Source: Nonomuraea sp. NBC_00507
GTDB lineage: Bacteria > Actinomycetota > Actinomycetes > Streptosporangiales > Streptosporangiaceae
Reading direction: 5' to 3'
NCBI RefSeq assembly: GCF_036013525.1
Contig: NZ_CP107853.1
Span: 4,588,001 to 4,652,000 of the forward strand
DNA length: 64,000 nt
In this document: one piece after another, positions 53,126-61,936 of the stretch
How the letters are laid out: every line of letters begins with the position of its first letter
Numbering within the stretch: position 1 is the first letter of the stretch
Notes under the pieces: generated by a model
Seen by the model: only the letters and a program-made list of their open reading frames with translations
Database searches by the model: none
Told to the model about the DNA's origin: nothing
Made by a program: the position numbers and the translations under genes

Positions 53126-55165
53126 ATGCATTCGGGGGATGAGCAGAACTTCGCGCTGCTGGGGCGACGGCTGCAGGCCGCACGGGAGCAGGCTTTCGTC
53201 GGGCGGCAAGAAGAGCTCACCGCCTTCGGCTCTGCGCTGCACGGCGGCGGCGTCGTGTACGTACACGGTCCCGGCGGAGTCGGGAAGTCGGCGCTGATGC
53301 GGCGCTTCGCACAGGAGGCGGCGACCGCCGGACGGCCGGTGACGGTGCTGGACGGGCGCACGCTCCAGCCGTCGCCGACGGCCTTCGAGGCCGAGGCAGG
53401 ACCGGCGCTGCTCGACGAGCGCACAGTGCTGCTGATCGACACCTTCGAGCGCATCCAAGGACTGGAGGGCTGGCTGCGCGAGCGGTTCCTGCCCCGGCTG
53501 CCGCTCGGCGCGACGGTGGTGGTGGCCGGCCGGAACCCTCCGGACATGTTGTGGCAGGCCGACCCAGGCTGGACGGACTCGCTGCGGGTCATACCGCTGC
53601 GCGATCTCGGGCCTGAGGACGCCGCGGCGCTCCTGGACACCCGCGGCGTCGCCGCCGACCTGCGCGAGCCACTGCTCGCCTTCGCCGGCGGCCACCCCCT
53701 CGCCCTGTCGCTCGGCGCCGCGGTGGCGATCAAGGATCGCGCGGCGAGCTCCCGCTGGACACCCACTCAGGATGTGGTCGCCACGCTGCTCGACCAGCTC
53801 GTCGGCGACGTACCCAGCGATGCGCACCGGCATGCGCTGGAAGTCTGCGCGCACGCCTACATGACCACCGAAGACCTGCTGCGCGCCGTCCTGCCGGAGA
53901 ACGCCGCGTCCTTGTTCGCCTGGCTGCGGCGGCTGCCGTTCGTCGAGTCCAGTGGCCTCGGCCTGTTCCCGCACGACGTGGTGCGGGAAGTGCTCGAAGC
54001 CGATCTGCGCTGGCGCGACGCGCGAGGGTACGCCGACATGCACCACCGCATCCACGCCCACTTGGCCGCCCAGATCCGCACCGCGGCGGACTCCGATGTG
54101 CTGGCGGCCGTCGGCTCGCTGTTCTTCCTGCACCGCGGCATCGGATCGACGGCGGAGTTCCACACCTGGCGGGGCGAGGGCGAGGTCTACGAGGACGCGT
54201 TCCGGCCCGAGGACACCGAAGCCCTGGTGCGACTGGCCGCCGAGGTGGACGGCGAGGAGTCGGCGGCCGGTGTCGCCTTCTGGACCGGCCGCCAGCCCGG
54301 AGCGTTCCGCCTCTACCGGCGTACGGAGACCGGCGAACTGGTCGGCCTGTGCTCCTGGGTTCGTCTGGACGAACCCAGGAGCGAGGAGGCGGCGGCCGAC
54401 CCGATCACTGCGGCAGCCTGGGCGAACGCCCGCGCCATCGCGCCGCTGCGACCGGGCGAGCACCTGGCCGTCGGCCGGACCTGGGTGCGCGAGCCGTACC
54501 AGGGCATGTCGCCGGTGATGGACCTGATCCAGTGGCGGGCCATCGCCTACTGCCTGCGTGCGGACCGCATGGCCTGGTCCTTCATGGCCATGCCGAGCGA
54601 GGGCCCGATGCGTGACTATCTCCGGCACTACGACATGCACGACATCGGAGAGCACGCATGGCTGGACGACACCGATTACGCCCTGTTCGCTCACGACTGG
54701 CGGGCGACGCCCGTTCAGTCCTGGCTGGACCGGCTGAATCGGCTGCTGCTGACCGGCGCGCAGGACGTTCCGGCCATCCCGGCACCCGAGCTGGCGGTGC
54801 TGTCACAAGCGGAGTTCACCGACGCCGTACGCAAGGCCCTGCGCCATCTCTTCCGGCCCGCCGAGCTGAGCACCAGCCCCCTCACCCGCAGCAGGCTCGT
54901 CGCCGAACACCCCGTTTCCGACCCGGCCGAGGCCCTGCGCCTGCTCCTCGATCAAGCCGTCGACGACCTCGGCGGAGACCCGCGCGCGACCAAGTTCCAA
55001 AGAGCCGTCGACGTGACCTACCGCCGCGGCGCCCCCACCCAGGAGGCCGCCGCCGAACGCCTCGATCTGCCCTTCACCACCTACCGCCGTCACCTGCTGG
55101 CCGGCATCGAACGCGTCGCCGAAGACCTCTGGCACCGCGAGCTCTACGGAACGAACCAGAGCTGA
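53126..55165 (+). CDS. STAND-like ATPase / GNAT-like / HTH fusion protein, paralogue 2 (679 aa)
   Basis: Same architecture as the genes at 48361 and 56805. P-loop GPGGVGKS, Walker B TVLLIDTFER, G-x-P motif AGGHPLALS, winged-helix-like DVVATLLDQLVGDVPSDAHR, GNAT-like FRLYRRTETGELVGLCSWVR with SPVMDLIQWR and RHYDMHDI, and C-terminal helix-turn-helix PTQEAAAERLDLPFTTYRRH. The ATG at 53126 lies six bases after TACAGT (53114-53119), so the transcript may be leaderless. It faces away from the SGNH hydrolase and converges with a SnoaL-like gene. Confidence 0.8.
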   Translation: MHSGDEQNFALLGRRLQAAREQAFVGRQEELTAFGSALHGGGVVYVHGPGGVGKSALMRRFAQEAATAGRPVTVLDGRTLQPSPTAFEAEAGPALLDERTVLLIDTFERIQGLEGWLRERFLPRLPLGATVVVAGRNPPDMLWQADPGWTDSLRVIPLRDLGPEDAAALLDTRGVAADLREPLLAFAGGHPLALSLGAAVAIKDRAASSRWTPTQDVVATLLDQLVGDVPSDAHRHALEVCAHAYMTTEDLLRAVLPENAASLFAWLRRLPFVESSGLGLFPHDVVREVLEADLRWRDARGYADMHHRIHAHLAAQIRTAADSDVLAAVGSLFFLHRGIGSTAEFHTWRGEGEVYEDAFRPEDTEALVRLAAEVDGEESAAGVAFWTGRQPGAFRLYRRTETGELVGLCSWVRLDEPRSEEAAADPITAAAWANARAIAPLRPGEHLAVGRTWVREPYQGMSPVMDLIQWRAIAYCLRADRMAWSFMAMPSEGPMRDYLRHYDMHDIGEHAWLDDTDYALFAHDWRATPVQSWLDRLNRLLLTGAQDVPAIPAPELAVLSQAEFTDAVRKALRHLFRPAELSTSPLTRSRLVAEHPVSDPAEALRLLLDQAVDDLGGDPRATKFQRAVDVTYRRGAPTQEAAAERLDLPFTTYRRHLLAGIERVAEDLWHRELYGTNQS

Positions 55166-55183
55166 GGACAAGCCGACGCGCGG

Positions 55184-55606
55184 CTACCGCGTGGCACGCC
55201 ACATAGCGTGAGTGTCGGAGACGCTCTCGAACCGGTACGCGATCCCATCCCGCAGATGCCAGACGTGGACGAACCTGGCCGTCCCCACCTTGCCGCTCGC
55301 CCGGTGCACGCCCCGGGACTCGCCCACGACGAAGAGCTTGTCGCCGACGGCAGTGAACTCGAACGGGGTCATCTCGAAGTCTGCCCAGACGGCGGCAAGC
55401 GGCGCCAACGCCTCGCGGAGAACGAGCTCCGGACCGTAGTAAGTGCCACCGGTCTGATCGCCGGGGACCACCGTCCACTTGATGTCCGGTGCCAGGCGCT
55501 CGAGAACTGTCTCCATGTTGCCCGTGGCCAGCGCCGAGTAGATCTCGGCGACGGTCCGGCGGTTGGTCGATTCTGTCGGAGTGAGGGTCTTCGTCCCGGC
55601 TTCCAT
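55184..55606 (-). CDS. SnoaL-like / NTF2-fold protein (140 aa)
   Basis: A small SnoaL-like protein: TVAEIYSALATGNMETVLER, then LAPDIKWTVVPGD, and FVHVWHLRDGIAYRFESVSD at the C-terminus, the pattern of ketosteroid-isomerase-like SnoaL proteins of 120-150 residues. The ATG at 55606 is nine bases after GGAG; an ATG at 55615 overlaps that site. The substrate is unknown. It lies between STAND-like paralogue 2 (convergent) and an alpha/beta-hydrolase gene on the same strand. Confidence 0.82.
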   Translation of the reverse strand: MEAGTKTLTPTESTNRRTVAEIYSALATGNMETVLERLAPDIKWTVVPGDQTGGTYYGPELVLREALAPLAAVWADFEMTPFEFTAVGDKLFVVGESRGVHRASGKVGTARFVHVWHLRDGIAYRFESVSDTHAMWRATR

Positions 55607-55695
55607 CACGTACATCTCCTAGGTGCTTTGCCAGGGCGACATCTGATCGCGAGGAACTGCCCAGTTCCCCAGACCGTCTGGCCGCCGATTCATGG

Positions 55696-56535
55696 TCATC
55701 CGGCGGCCGGACGTGGCTGCTGGAGCGAGAGGAAATCCAACAGCAGCCTGTTGACCTCTTCGGGGGCTTCGAGCGGCATCCAGTGACCGATGCCGTCCAG
55801 GCGCTCATAACGCCACGACCCAGTGACGTGCGCGGCGGTGCCGGTCATGGATTCCTCGGTGAGATAGCGGTCGCCGCCGCTCCACACGCCCATGGTGGGT
55901 ACGGGGATGGGCGGTATGTCGGTAGGTCTGCCAAGCAGCATCTCCGGCGGCACGCCCTTGCGGTAGATCGCCAGTCCCGCCGTCAATGCCCGGGGATCGC
56001 GCATGCGGTCGATGACCTCGTCGGGTTCCGGGTGGGTGGACAGCCAGTCGCGCATATTCGTGAAGTCGTCCCGGCTCAGCCACTCCTCGGCGATCCCCAG
56101 GAACTGGAACAGCAGGAAGTACCAGGACTTCTCCCGCTGTTCCAGGCCGGCCGACCCAACGGAGCCGGGATGGCCGACCGACAGGCAGGCGAGACTGGTG
56201 ACCCTGGTGGGCGCCGCGATGGCGGTCAGTTGCGCGAGGGTGGCTCCCCAGTCGTGGCCGACCAGGTGTGCCCGCCGTACATCGAAGTGGTCGAGGATGC
56301 CCAGCAGGTCACCGACGTGCAGGGCCAGATCGTAGCCGGCCACGTCCTGCGGTTTGCCGGAGGCGCCGAAGCCGCGCAGATCGGGGGCGATCGTACGGTA
56401 TCCGGCGGCGTTGAGCGCGACCACCTGGTGGCGCCAGAGCGTGTGGGTGTCCGGGTAGCCATGCACGAGGAGGACCACCGGGCCCTCCCCGCTGACCTGG
56501 ACCTCGAGACCGATTCCGTTGACCTCTACACGCAT
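55696..56535 (-). CDS. Epoxide-hydrolase-like alpha/beta hydrolase (279 aa)
   Basis: An alpha/beta-hydrolase with the oxyanion HGYPDTHTLWRHQV, the nucleophile elbow GHDWGATLAQL (Asp nucleophile, as in epoxide hydrolases and haloalkane dehalogenases) and the base His in DGIGHWMPLEAPEEV. Cytoplasmic. The ATG at 56535 is seven bases after AGGA; the longer frame to 56637 has no better start. It is divergent from STAND-like paralogue 3 across 269 bases holding a palindrome, and could be under its control. Confidence 0.87.
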   Translation of the reverse strand: MRVEVNGIGLEVQVSGEGPVVLLVHGYPDTHTLWRHQVVALNAAGYRTIAPDLRGFGASGKPQDVAGYDLALHVGDLLGILDHFDVRRAHLVGHDWGATLAQLTAIAAPTRVTSLACLSVGHPGSVGSAGLEQREKSWYFLLFQFLGIAEEWLSRDDFTNMRDWLSTHPEPDEVIDRMRDPRALTAGLAIYRKGVPPEMLLGRPTDIPPIPVPTMGVWSGGDRYLTEESMTGTAAHVTGSWRYERLDGIGHWMPLEAPEEVNRLLLDFLSLQQPRPAAG

Positions 56536-56732
56536 GACACGGTCCTGGACATGTGACTCCTTCGAGACGCAGAGCGCGAACGAGACCCACCGTGGACCCA
56601 TCGTCTTGTCACTTCCCAGACCTTTCCCTGTCCACATTCCGTCCGGCGGCCTGCCGCTGGAAGGTCATGGGGACGCCGTGTCATCGCACAGATCGACAGA
56701 CGCGTTTGTGCACGTCGTCGACCCATCGCGAA

Positions 56733-56748
56733 TGTGTATAAATACACA
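56733..56748. promoter_or_regulatory. Perfect 16-bp palindrome in a divergent promoter region
   Basis: TGTGTAT-AA-ATACACA is a perfect inverted repeat (seven-base arms, two-base centre), AT-rich against the background. It contains TATAAA and lies 57 bases upstream of the paralogue 3 start and about 200 from the divergent hydrolase. It is a probable regulator site; the protein is unknown. Confidence 0.6.
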
Positions 56749-56804
56749 CGACTCTCGGGTTGTTCGGCGATATCTGGAAATCGCCCGCAGTTAGAGTCGA
56801 TGCC

Positions 56805-58883
56805 ATGCTTTCGGGGACGACGAAGAAGTCCGGGCTGCTCGGGCCACAACTGCAGACCGCTCGTGAGGCGGCGTTCGTGGGCCGAAAGGAGGAACTGACC
56901 GCTTTCGGCTCGGCCTTGTATGGCGGCGGCTCAAGCGTGCTGTTCGTGCACGGTCCCGGCGGGATCGGCAAGTCGGCGTTGATGCGGCGGCTCGCCGGTG
57001 AGGCGGCGGTGGCGGGCAGGTCCGTGATCACGGTCGACGGACGCACCATCGAGGCCTCGCCGGAGGCTTTCGAGGCCGAGGCCGGTCCGGTGCTGCGCGA
57101 TCGACGCGCGGTCTTGATGGTCGACACCTTTGAGCGGATCCAGGGTCTGGAGGGCTGGCTACGCGAGCGCTTCCTGCCCAGGTTGCCGCTGGGGGCGTTG
57201 GTCGTGGTGGCCGGCCGGATACCACCGGATGCGGCCTGGCGGGCCGATCCGGCCTGGGCGGGCGCGGTGACGGTGTTGCCGCTGCGTGAGCTGGCGTCCG
57301 AAGAGGCCCGGGCGCTGGTGGACACCCGCGGGGTGGCGGTCGATCTGCAAGAGCCCTTGCTGGCGTTCGCGGGCGGTCATCCGCTGGCGTTGTCGCTGGC
57401 CGCGGCGGTGGCGGTCAAGGACCGGCAGGCCAGCCAACGGTGGCGGCCGAACCAGGACGTGGTGGCGACGCTGCTGGATCAGCTGGTCGGCGAGGTGCCC
57501 TCGTTGGCTCATCGGCAGGTGCTGGAGGCGTGCGCCCATGCGTACACGACCACCGAGGACCTGCTGCGCGCGGTCGTGCCAGGGGATGTGGGGCCGCTGT
57601 TCTCCTGGCTGCGGCAGCTGCCGTTCATCGAGCCGTGCAGGCTCGGGCTCTATCCGCACGATGTGGCACGTGAGGTGCTGGAGACCGATCTGCGATGGCG
57701 CGACCCGCAAGGGCACGCGGCGATGCATCAGCGCATCCGCGCCTTTCTCACCGACAGCGTACGAACTGTCCCTGACACCGACGTGCTCCCGGCGGTCGGG
57801 TCGCTGTTCTTCCTGAGCCGCGACAACCCGATGACCTCCGGGCCCTACCACTGGCGGGGGCATGGAGAGGTTCATGAGGACGTGTTCCGTCCTGAGGACC
57901 TCGACACGCTGGTGCGGCTGGCGGGCGTCGCGGAAAGCGAGGAGTCGGCGGCCGTGGCGGCGTTCTGGGCCGCACGCCGGCCCGAGGCCTTCCGCCTCTA
58001 CCGGCGGACCGAGACAGGGGAGCCGGTCGCCTTCGACGCATGGCTGCGTCTGGAAGAGCCCCGCGAACACGAGCTCGCGGCCGATCCGATCGCGGCCGCG
58101 GCCTGGGCGCACGTCCGCACCACCGCTCCGCTACGGGCCGGCGAACACCTGGCGATCAGCCGTTACTGGGCCCTGCCCGGATATCGCGACAATTCGCCGG
58201 TGATGGATCTGATTCAATGGCGTATGATCGCCCACTGTCTCCGAGACGGGCGCATGGCCTGGTCGTGCCTGGCGGTCCGCGGCCCGGACGAGTCCAGGTC
58301 GTCCTACCTTCGGCACTATGACATGCACGACATCGCCGAACGGCCACGGCTGGGCGCGGACACCTACGGCATGTTCGTTCACGACTGGCGCGCGGTACCC
58401 GCGCATGCCTGGCTGGAGCGGCTGGACCGGTTACCTGCCGCCGGACCGCAAGAGCACGCGGACATGCAGCGGGCCGGGCTCGCGGTGCTGTCCCAGGAGG
58501 AGTTCGCGCAGGCCGTCCGCGCGGCGCTGCGCCATCTGTTCCAGCCCGGAGCGCTGGCCGCCAGCCCGCTCGCGCAGCACAGCCGGCTCATCACCGGGCA
58601 CTCGTCGTCCGATCCCGCCGAAGCACTACGCGACCTCCTTGAGCAGGCGATCGAGAGCCTGCGCGACGAGCCGCGTGCGTCCAAGCCGCACCGCGCCCTG
58701 GATATGACCTTCCTCCGCGACGCCCCCACCCAGGAGGTCGCCGCCGAACGGCTCGACCTGCCGTTCACCACCTATCGCCGCCACCTGACCGCCGGGATCG
58801 AACGCATCTGTGCGGATCTGTGGCACCGCGAACTCCACGGATCGCGAACGACGGCTCATGGACAGGAACCAGCCAGAAAATGA
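56805..58883 (+). CDS. STAND-like ATPase / GNAT-like / HTH fusion protein, paralogue 3 (692 aa)
   Basis: Third member of the local family. P-loop GPGGIGKS, Walker B AVLMVDTFER, G-x-P motif AGGHPLALS, winged-helix-like DVVATLLDQLVGEVPSLAHR, GNAT-like FRLYRRTETGEPVAFDAWLR with SPVMDLIQWR and RHYDMHDI, and C-terminal helix-turn-helix PTQEVAAERLDLPFTTYRRH. The ATG at 56805 lies seven bases after TAGAGT (56792-56797), compatible with a leaderless transcript; the frame is open upstream to a TTG at 56760. A quinone oxidoreductase gene follows 60 bases downstream on the same strand. Confidence 0.8.
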   Translation: MLSGTTKKSGLLGPQLQTAREAAFVGRKEELTAFGSALYGGGSSVLFVHGPGGIGKSALMRRLAGEAAVAGRSVITVDGRTIEASPEAFEAEAGPVLRDRRAVLMVDTFERIQGLEGWLRERFLPRLPLGALVVVAGRIPPDAAWRADPAWAGAVTVLPLRELASEEARALVDTRGVAVDLQEPLLAFAGGHPLALSLAAAVAVKDRQASQRWRPNQDVVATLLDQLVGEVPSLAHRQVLEACAHAYTTTEDLLRAVVPGDVGPLFSWLRQLPFIEPCRLGLYPHDVAREVLETDLRWRDPQGHAAMHQRIRAFLTDSVRTVPDTDVLPAVGSLFFLSRDNPMTSGPYHWRGHGEVHEDVFRPEDLDTLVRLAGVAESEESAAVAAFWAARRPEAFRLYRRTETGEPVAFDAWLRLEEPREHELAADPIAAAAWAHVRTTAPLRAGEHLAISRYWALPGYRDNSPVMDLIQWRMIAHCLRDGRMAWSCLAVRGPDESRSSYLRHYDMHDIAERPRLGADTYGMFVHDWRAVPAHAWLERLDRLPAAGPQEHADMQRAGLAVLSQEEFAQAVRAALRHLFQPGALAASPLAQHSRLITGHSSSDPAEALRDLLEQAIESLRDEPRASKPHRALDMTFLRDAPTQEVAAERLDLPFTTYRRHLTAGIERICADLWHRELHGSRTTAHGQEPARK

Positions 58884-58943
58884 CCTGACACGTGAACCCC
58901 CGGATGGCTCATCCTGACGCGACACGACTACGAAGGGGTGGAA

Positions 58944-59912
58944 ATGCGAGCAGTCTGGTTGAGAAAGTTCGGTGGGCCTGAGGAACTGGTCGCCGAGGAG
59001 ACCCCGGACCCTGTGCCGGGTGCAGGACAGGTCTTGGTGGAGGTGGCGGTCAGCGGCATCACGTATGTGGAGACGCTGGTGCGGTCAGGCAAGGCCCCCA
59101 TGCCGCTGCCCACGCTGCCCGTCATTCCGGGCAACGGCGTCGCGGGTACGGTCGTGGCGGTGGGACCGGGCGCCGACACCGCGCTGATCGGGCGGCGCGT
59201 GGCCACCACGACCGGCGGGTCCGGCGGCTATGCGGAGAAGGTCGCCGTGAACGCAGTCTCGGCCATTCCCATCCCGGACCTGCTCGGCTTCCAGGACGCG
59301 GTGGGCCTGGTGAACGACGGGCGCACGGCCTTGGGGATCGCCCGCGCCGTCGCGCCGAAGACCGGGGAATGGGTTCTGATCGGGGCCGCGGGCGGAGGCG
59401 TGGGCAGCCTGCTGATCCAGGTGGCCAAGCGAGCCGATGCGCGGGTGGTGGCCACCGCGAGCTCCGAAGCCAAGCTCGACCTCGCCGGCCGGCGGGGTGC
59501 TGACGTCTCGATCGACTACAGCCGGCCAGGATGGGCGGAGCGCGTACGGGAGGCGACCGGAGGCGCGGGCGTGGACGTCGCGTGCGACGCGATCGGCGGC
59601 GACATCGGACGCGCCACCTTCGACCTGGTCGCACCGGGCGGCCGGTTCATCGCGTTCGGCGTGGGCAGCGGGACGCTGACCCAGGTCTCCGAGGAGGAGG
59701 CCGCCGCGCGGGGCGTCACTCTGGTGCCGATGGGCGCGGCGTTCCCATCGCCCACGGTCATGCAGGAGCTGTCCGTGCAGGCGCTGGCCGATGGCGCCGC
59801 GGGGTGGCTGCGACCGGCCATCGGGCAGACGTTCCCGCTGGAGCGGGCCGCCGACGCCCATGCCGCCATCGCAGCGCGTGCGGCACTGGGCAAGACTCTG
59901 CTGATCACCTGA
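58944..59912 (+). CDS. Quinone oxidoreductase-like MDR-family reductase (322 aa)
   Basis: A medium-chain dehydrogenase/reductase of the quinone oxidoreductase type (no zinc ligands): N-terminal MRAVWLRKFGGPEELVAEE, the nucleotide-binding GAAGGGVGSLLIQVAKRADA and the VDVACDAIGGDIGRATFDLV block. It reduces quinones or enones with NADPH in the cytoplasm. The ATG at 58944 is five bases after AAGGGG. It lies 60 bases downstream of STAND-like paralogue 3 on the same strand and is a candidate target. Confidence 0.9.
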   Translation: MRAVWLRKFGGPEELVAEETPDPVPGAGQVLVEVAVSGITYVETLVRSGKAPMPLPTLPVIPGNGVAGTVVAVGPGADTALIGRRVATTTGGSGGYAEKVAVNAVSAIPIPDLLGFQDAVGLVNDGRTALGIARAVAPKTGEWVLIGAAGGGVGSLLIQVAKRADARVVATASSEAKLDLAGRRGADVSIDYSRPGWAERVREATGGAGVDVACDAIGGDIGRATFDLVAPGGRFIAFGVGSGTLTQVSEEEAAARGVTLVPMGAAFPSPTVMQELSVQALADGAAGWLRPAIGQTFPLERAADAHAAIAARAALGKTLLIT

Positions 59913-59994
59913 ATACCGGCATTCCTGGCCTTCGTTCGCGGAGCATGGATCGGCCGGAGATCGGCCTGTGAAATGAACAGCGTCGAACGCGAAC

Positions 59995-60111
59995 CTGGTC
60001 CACGCGATGCTCGCGCTCCGGGACGACCACCTCGAAACCCTGCGCGGCCAACCGGTCCCGATAGAACGATTCCTCCATCGTGAAGCGGGTCCCCAGCAGG
60101 CCGATCTTGCC
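59995..60111 (-). pseudogene. Aspartate/glutamate racemase remnant
   Basis: The minus strand encodes KIGLLGTRFTMEESFYRDRL then AAQGFEVVVPEREHRVDQ, the central block of Asp/Glu racemase-family proteins (G-L-L-G-T-x-F-T-M). Neither the N-terminal nor the C-terminal catalytic cysteine regions are present. It follows the end of the oxidoreductase gene. Confidence 0.65.
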
Positions 60112-60199
60112 ACACCTAAAGTGATTACTCCCGCACGCACCGACACCGAGCGACTGCTTGAGCGGGTGCCTGGAAGGACCTGCTCAAGCACGGCCGGGA

Positions 60200-60370
60200 A
60201 GGAACGAACGAGCGACCTTCGAAGGTGATGCGGTCGGCGCGGGCTGGCAGGTAGGTCGGCAGGGTCCGGGCGTCGTGGAAGGCGGCCTGGTAGGGATGGT
60301 CCTGGATGCTGATCAGGTCGGGCCGAACTTCTTGGCCAGGACCGCGAACGCGATGATGTGCAGATGCCCG
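60200..60370 (-). pseudogene. Luciferase-like (LLM) flavin oxidoreductase remnant
   Basis: The minus strand encodes DLISIQDHPYQAAFHDARTL then PTYLPARADRITF, matching the D-L-V-x-x-Q-D-H-P-Y-Q block of LLM-class, often F420-dependent, oxidoreductases. The preceding part (IIAFAVLAKKFGP) sits in another frame, so a frameshift occurred at about 60320. The rest of the gene is missing. Confidence 0.6.
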
Positions 60371-60611
60371 ATGATGCCCATCGTCAGGGCCGCTGGCGTG
60401 GCCGTGGTTGTCTGATGTGCCGCGCGGGAGAGGTGCACACCAGCGCGATCATGATCTTCGATGTTGCCCAACCGCGCAGAGCGCTCAGGGCGCGAGTTGC
60501 CTTCATGGCATCCTTCTCTCGATTCGTCATGAGACTCGGTCGGCGGGCATGGGGATGTCCGGCTGACCGAGCCGCGGCCCAGAGGTACCCCAATGCAAAG
60601 GCTCAGCATGG

Positions 60612-61439
60612 CTATATCCCGGCGTTCAGCAGCGAGGCGATGCGCTCCTCCTCGTAGTCCAAATGAGCCACGAGCTCCTTGATGAGCCGGTCGACCTCGC
60701 TCAGAAGCATCTCCCGATCCGGCTCCTCGCGGGACAGCAGGGCCTTGAGCTGATTGAGGAGCTCGTCGATCACGACGTGCTCGGCGCTCAGCCGCTCCAG
60801 CGCCGGACCGAGATCCGGATGCCGCGCACCAAGGGCGGGGAAGACGCTCCCGTCCTCCCTCGAGTGATGGCGGTGGAGCTCCTGGCACATGGTCAGGCAG
60901 TTGATGCGCAACTGCGTCCCGAAGCGTGGCCCCGACTCGGCGACCTCCTTGCGGATCAAGGCCAGTTCTCTGCGGAACGAGCCATGGATCGCCACGAGGG
61001 CGTCGCCGAGCTTGTCGGCGGCTGGGCCGCCGTCGATTGGCTCCAGGGCGATCACGGGCAGGATCCTGGCGGCTTCGGCCTGGTAGACGGCCCAGCCGGC
61101 ATCCGCCTCCACTGCACGGGCGAACAACGCCTCCCGTTCCTCGCCCCGCAACTCCGTCGCCCTCGCTCGGTAGATGTACACGCCGGTCTCGATGGTGACC
61201 TCGGGATCGGCGAGCAGGTTGTGGTACCAGTCCGGATCAACCCCCGCGCTTCCACCCGAGGCGATGACGAGAAAGCGTTCACCGTCCGGCAGGAAGTTCA
61301 GCGGGGTGGTGTGCCGGACCCCCGTCCAGGCCCGGCCGGTCGTCAGCAGGAGCAGCCTCATGTTCTCGAAGGGGCCGCCGACCTGGCCATGGTTGGAGCG
61401 GAACTCGTCGATGATCTGCTGGTTGACGTCGCTCGGCAT
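60612..61439 (-). CDS. Nitroreductase (DUF385)-hemerythrin fusion protein (275 aa)
   Basis: Residues about 1-130 are a deazaflavin-dependent nitroreductase-type domain (FENMRLLLLTTGRAWTGVRH, then TPLNFLPDGERFLVIASGGS and DPDWYHNLLADPEVTIETG). Residues about 145-275 are a hemerythrin HHE domain with iron ligands in AIHGSFRRELALIRKEV, LHRHHSREDGSVFP, EHVVIDELL and HLDYEEERI. It may couple F420-dependent reduction to di-iron O2/NO/peroxide chemistry. The start ATG at 61439 is followed by SDVNQQIIDEF; the longer frame to 61538 has no supporting site. Related separate pieces occur at 31251-32334 and 40305. Confidence 0.85.
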   Translation of the reverse strand: MPSDVNQQIIDEFRSNHGQVGGPFENMRLLLLTTGRAWTGVRHTTPLNFLPDGERFLVIASGGSAGVDPDWYHNLLADPEVTIETGVYIYRARATELRGEEREALFARAVEADAGWAVYQAEAARILPVIALEPIDGGPAADKLGDALVAIHGSFRRELALIRKEVAESGPRFGTQLRINCLTMCQELHRHHSREDGSVFPALGARHPDLGPALERLSAEHVVIDELLNQLKALLSREEPDREMLLSEVDRLIKELVAHLDYEEERIASLLNAGI

Positions 61440-61534
61440 TCTGATTCCACTCCTATGTGATGGTGGTCGCCTTGGAGGCGCGGCCCGGGTCGCCGGACGC
61501 CGGTGCCAGCGGCGCGTGCCCGGGAGGGAAGTTC

Positions 61535-61936
61535 TCAACTACGCCTGGGCACCACCCCGGTCACCGTGGTGCCCTCGCCTAGGACGCTGTTGACCGACAG
61601 GCTGCCGCCGGCCTCGGCGAACGCCATCCGCATCCGCGCGATCCCCCGCCCGGACGCGGGTCTGGGAAAGCCTTGGCCGTTGTCGCTGACCGTCAGGCGC
61701 ACTCCGCCCTCGCCCGACGTCACGGCGATGGACACGGTCTTGGCCCGGCTGTGCCGTTCGACATTTGACAGGGCTTCGCGCATCGCGGCCATGACGCAGC
61801 TCGACACGCGTGACGGCACGCCGGTGGACGGCAGGGCCCAAATCTCGACAGCGATGCCCGTGCACTCGGACCACTCGGCCAGATAGCGCTCGAGTACCTC
61901 GGCGAGCGTGACGATCGACCTCGTGCGGCCGATCAT
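61535..61936 (-). CDS. Histidine-kinase ATPase domain without sensor or phospho-acceptor (133 aa)
   Basis: A stand-alone HATPase_c domain of the NarL/DesK-type kinases: N box MREALSNVERHSRAKTVSIA, G1 box VSDNGQGFPRP and G2 box GRGIARMRMAFAEAGG. There is no dimerisation/His phospho-acceptor segment and no sensor. The ATG at 61936 overlaps the stop of a small membrane-peptide gene as ATGA, so the pair is co-translated. It may be a truncated kinase or an ATPase-only partner. No response regulator is visible nearby. Confidence 0.75.
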   Translation of the reverse strand: MIGRTRSIVTLAEVLERYLAEWSECTGIAVEIWALPSTGVPSRVSSCVMAAMREALSNVERHSRAKTVSIAVTSGEGGVRLTVSDNGQGFPRPASGRGIARMRMAFAEAGGSLSVNSVLGEGTTVTGVVPRRS

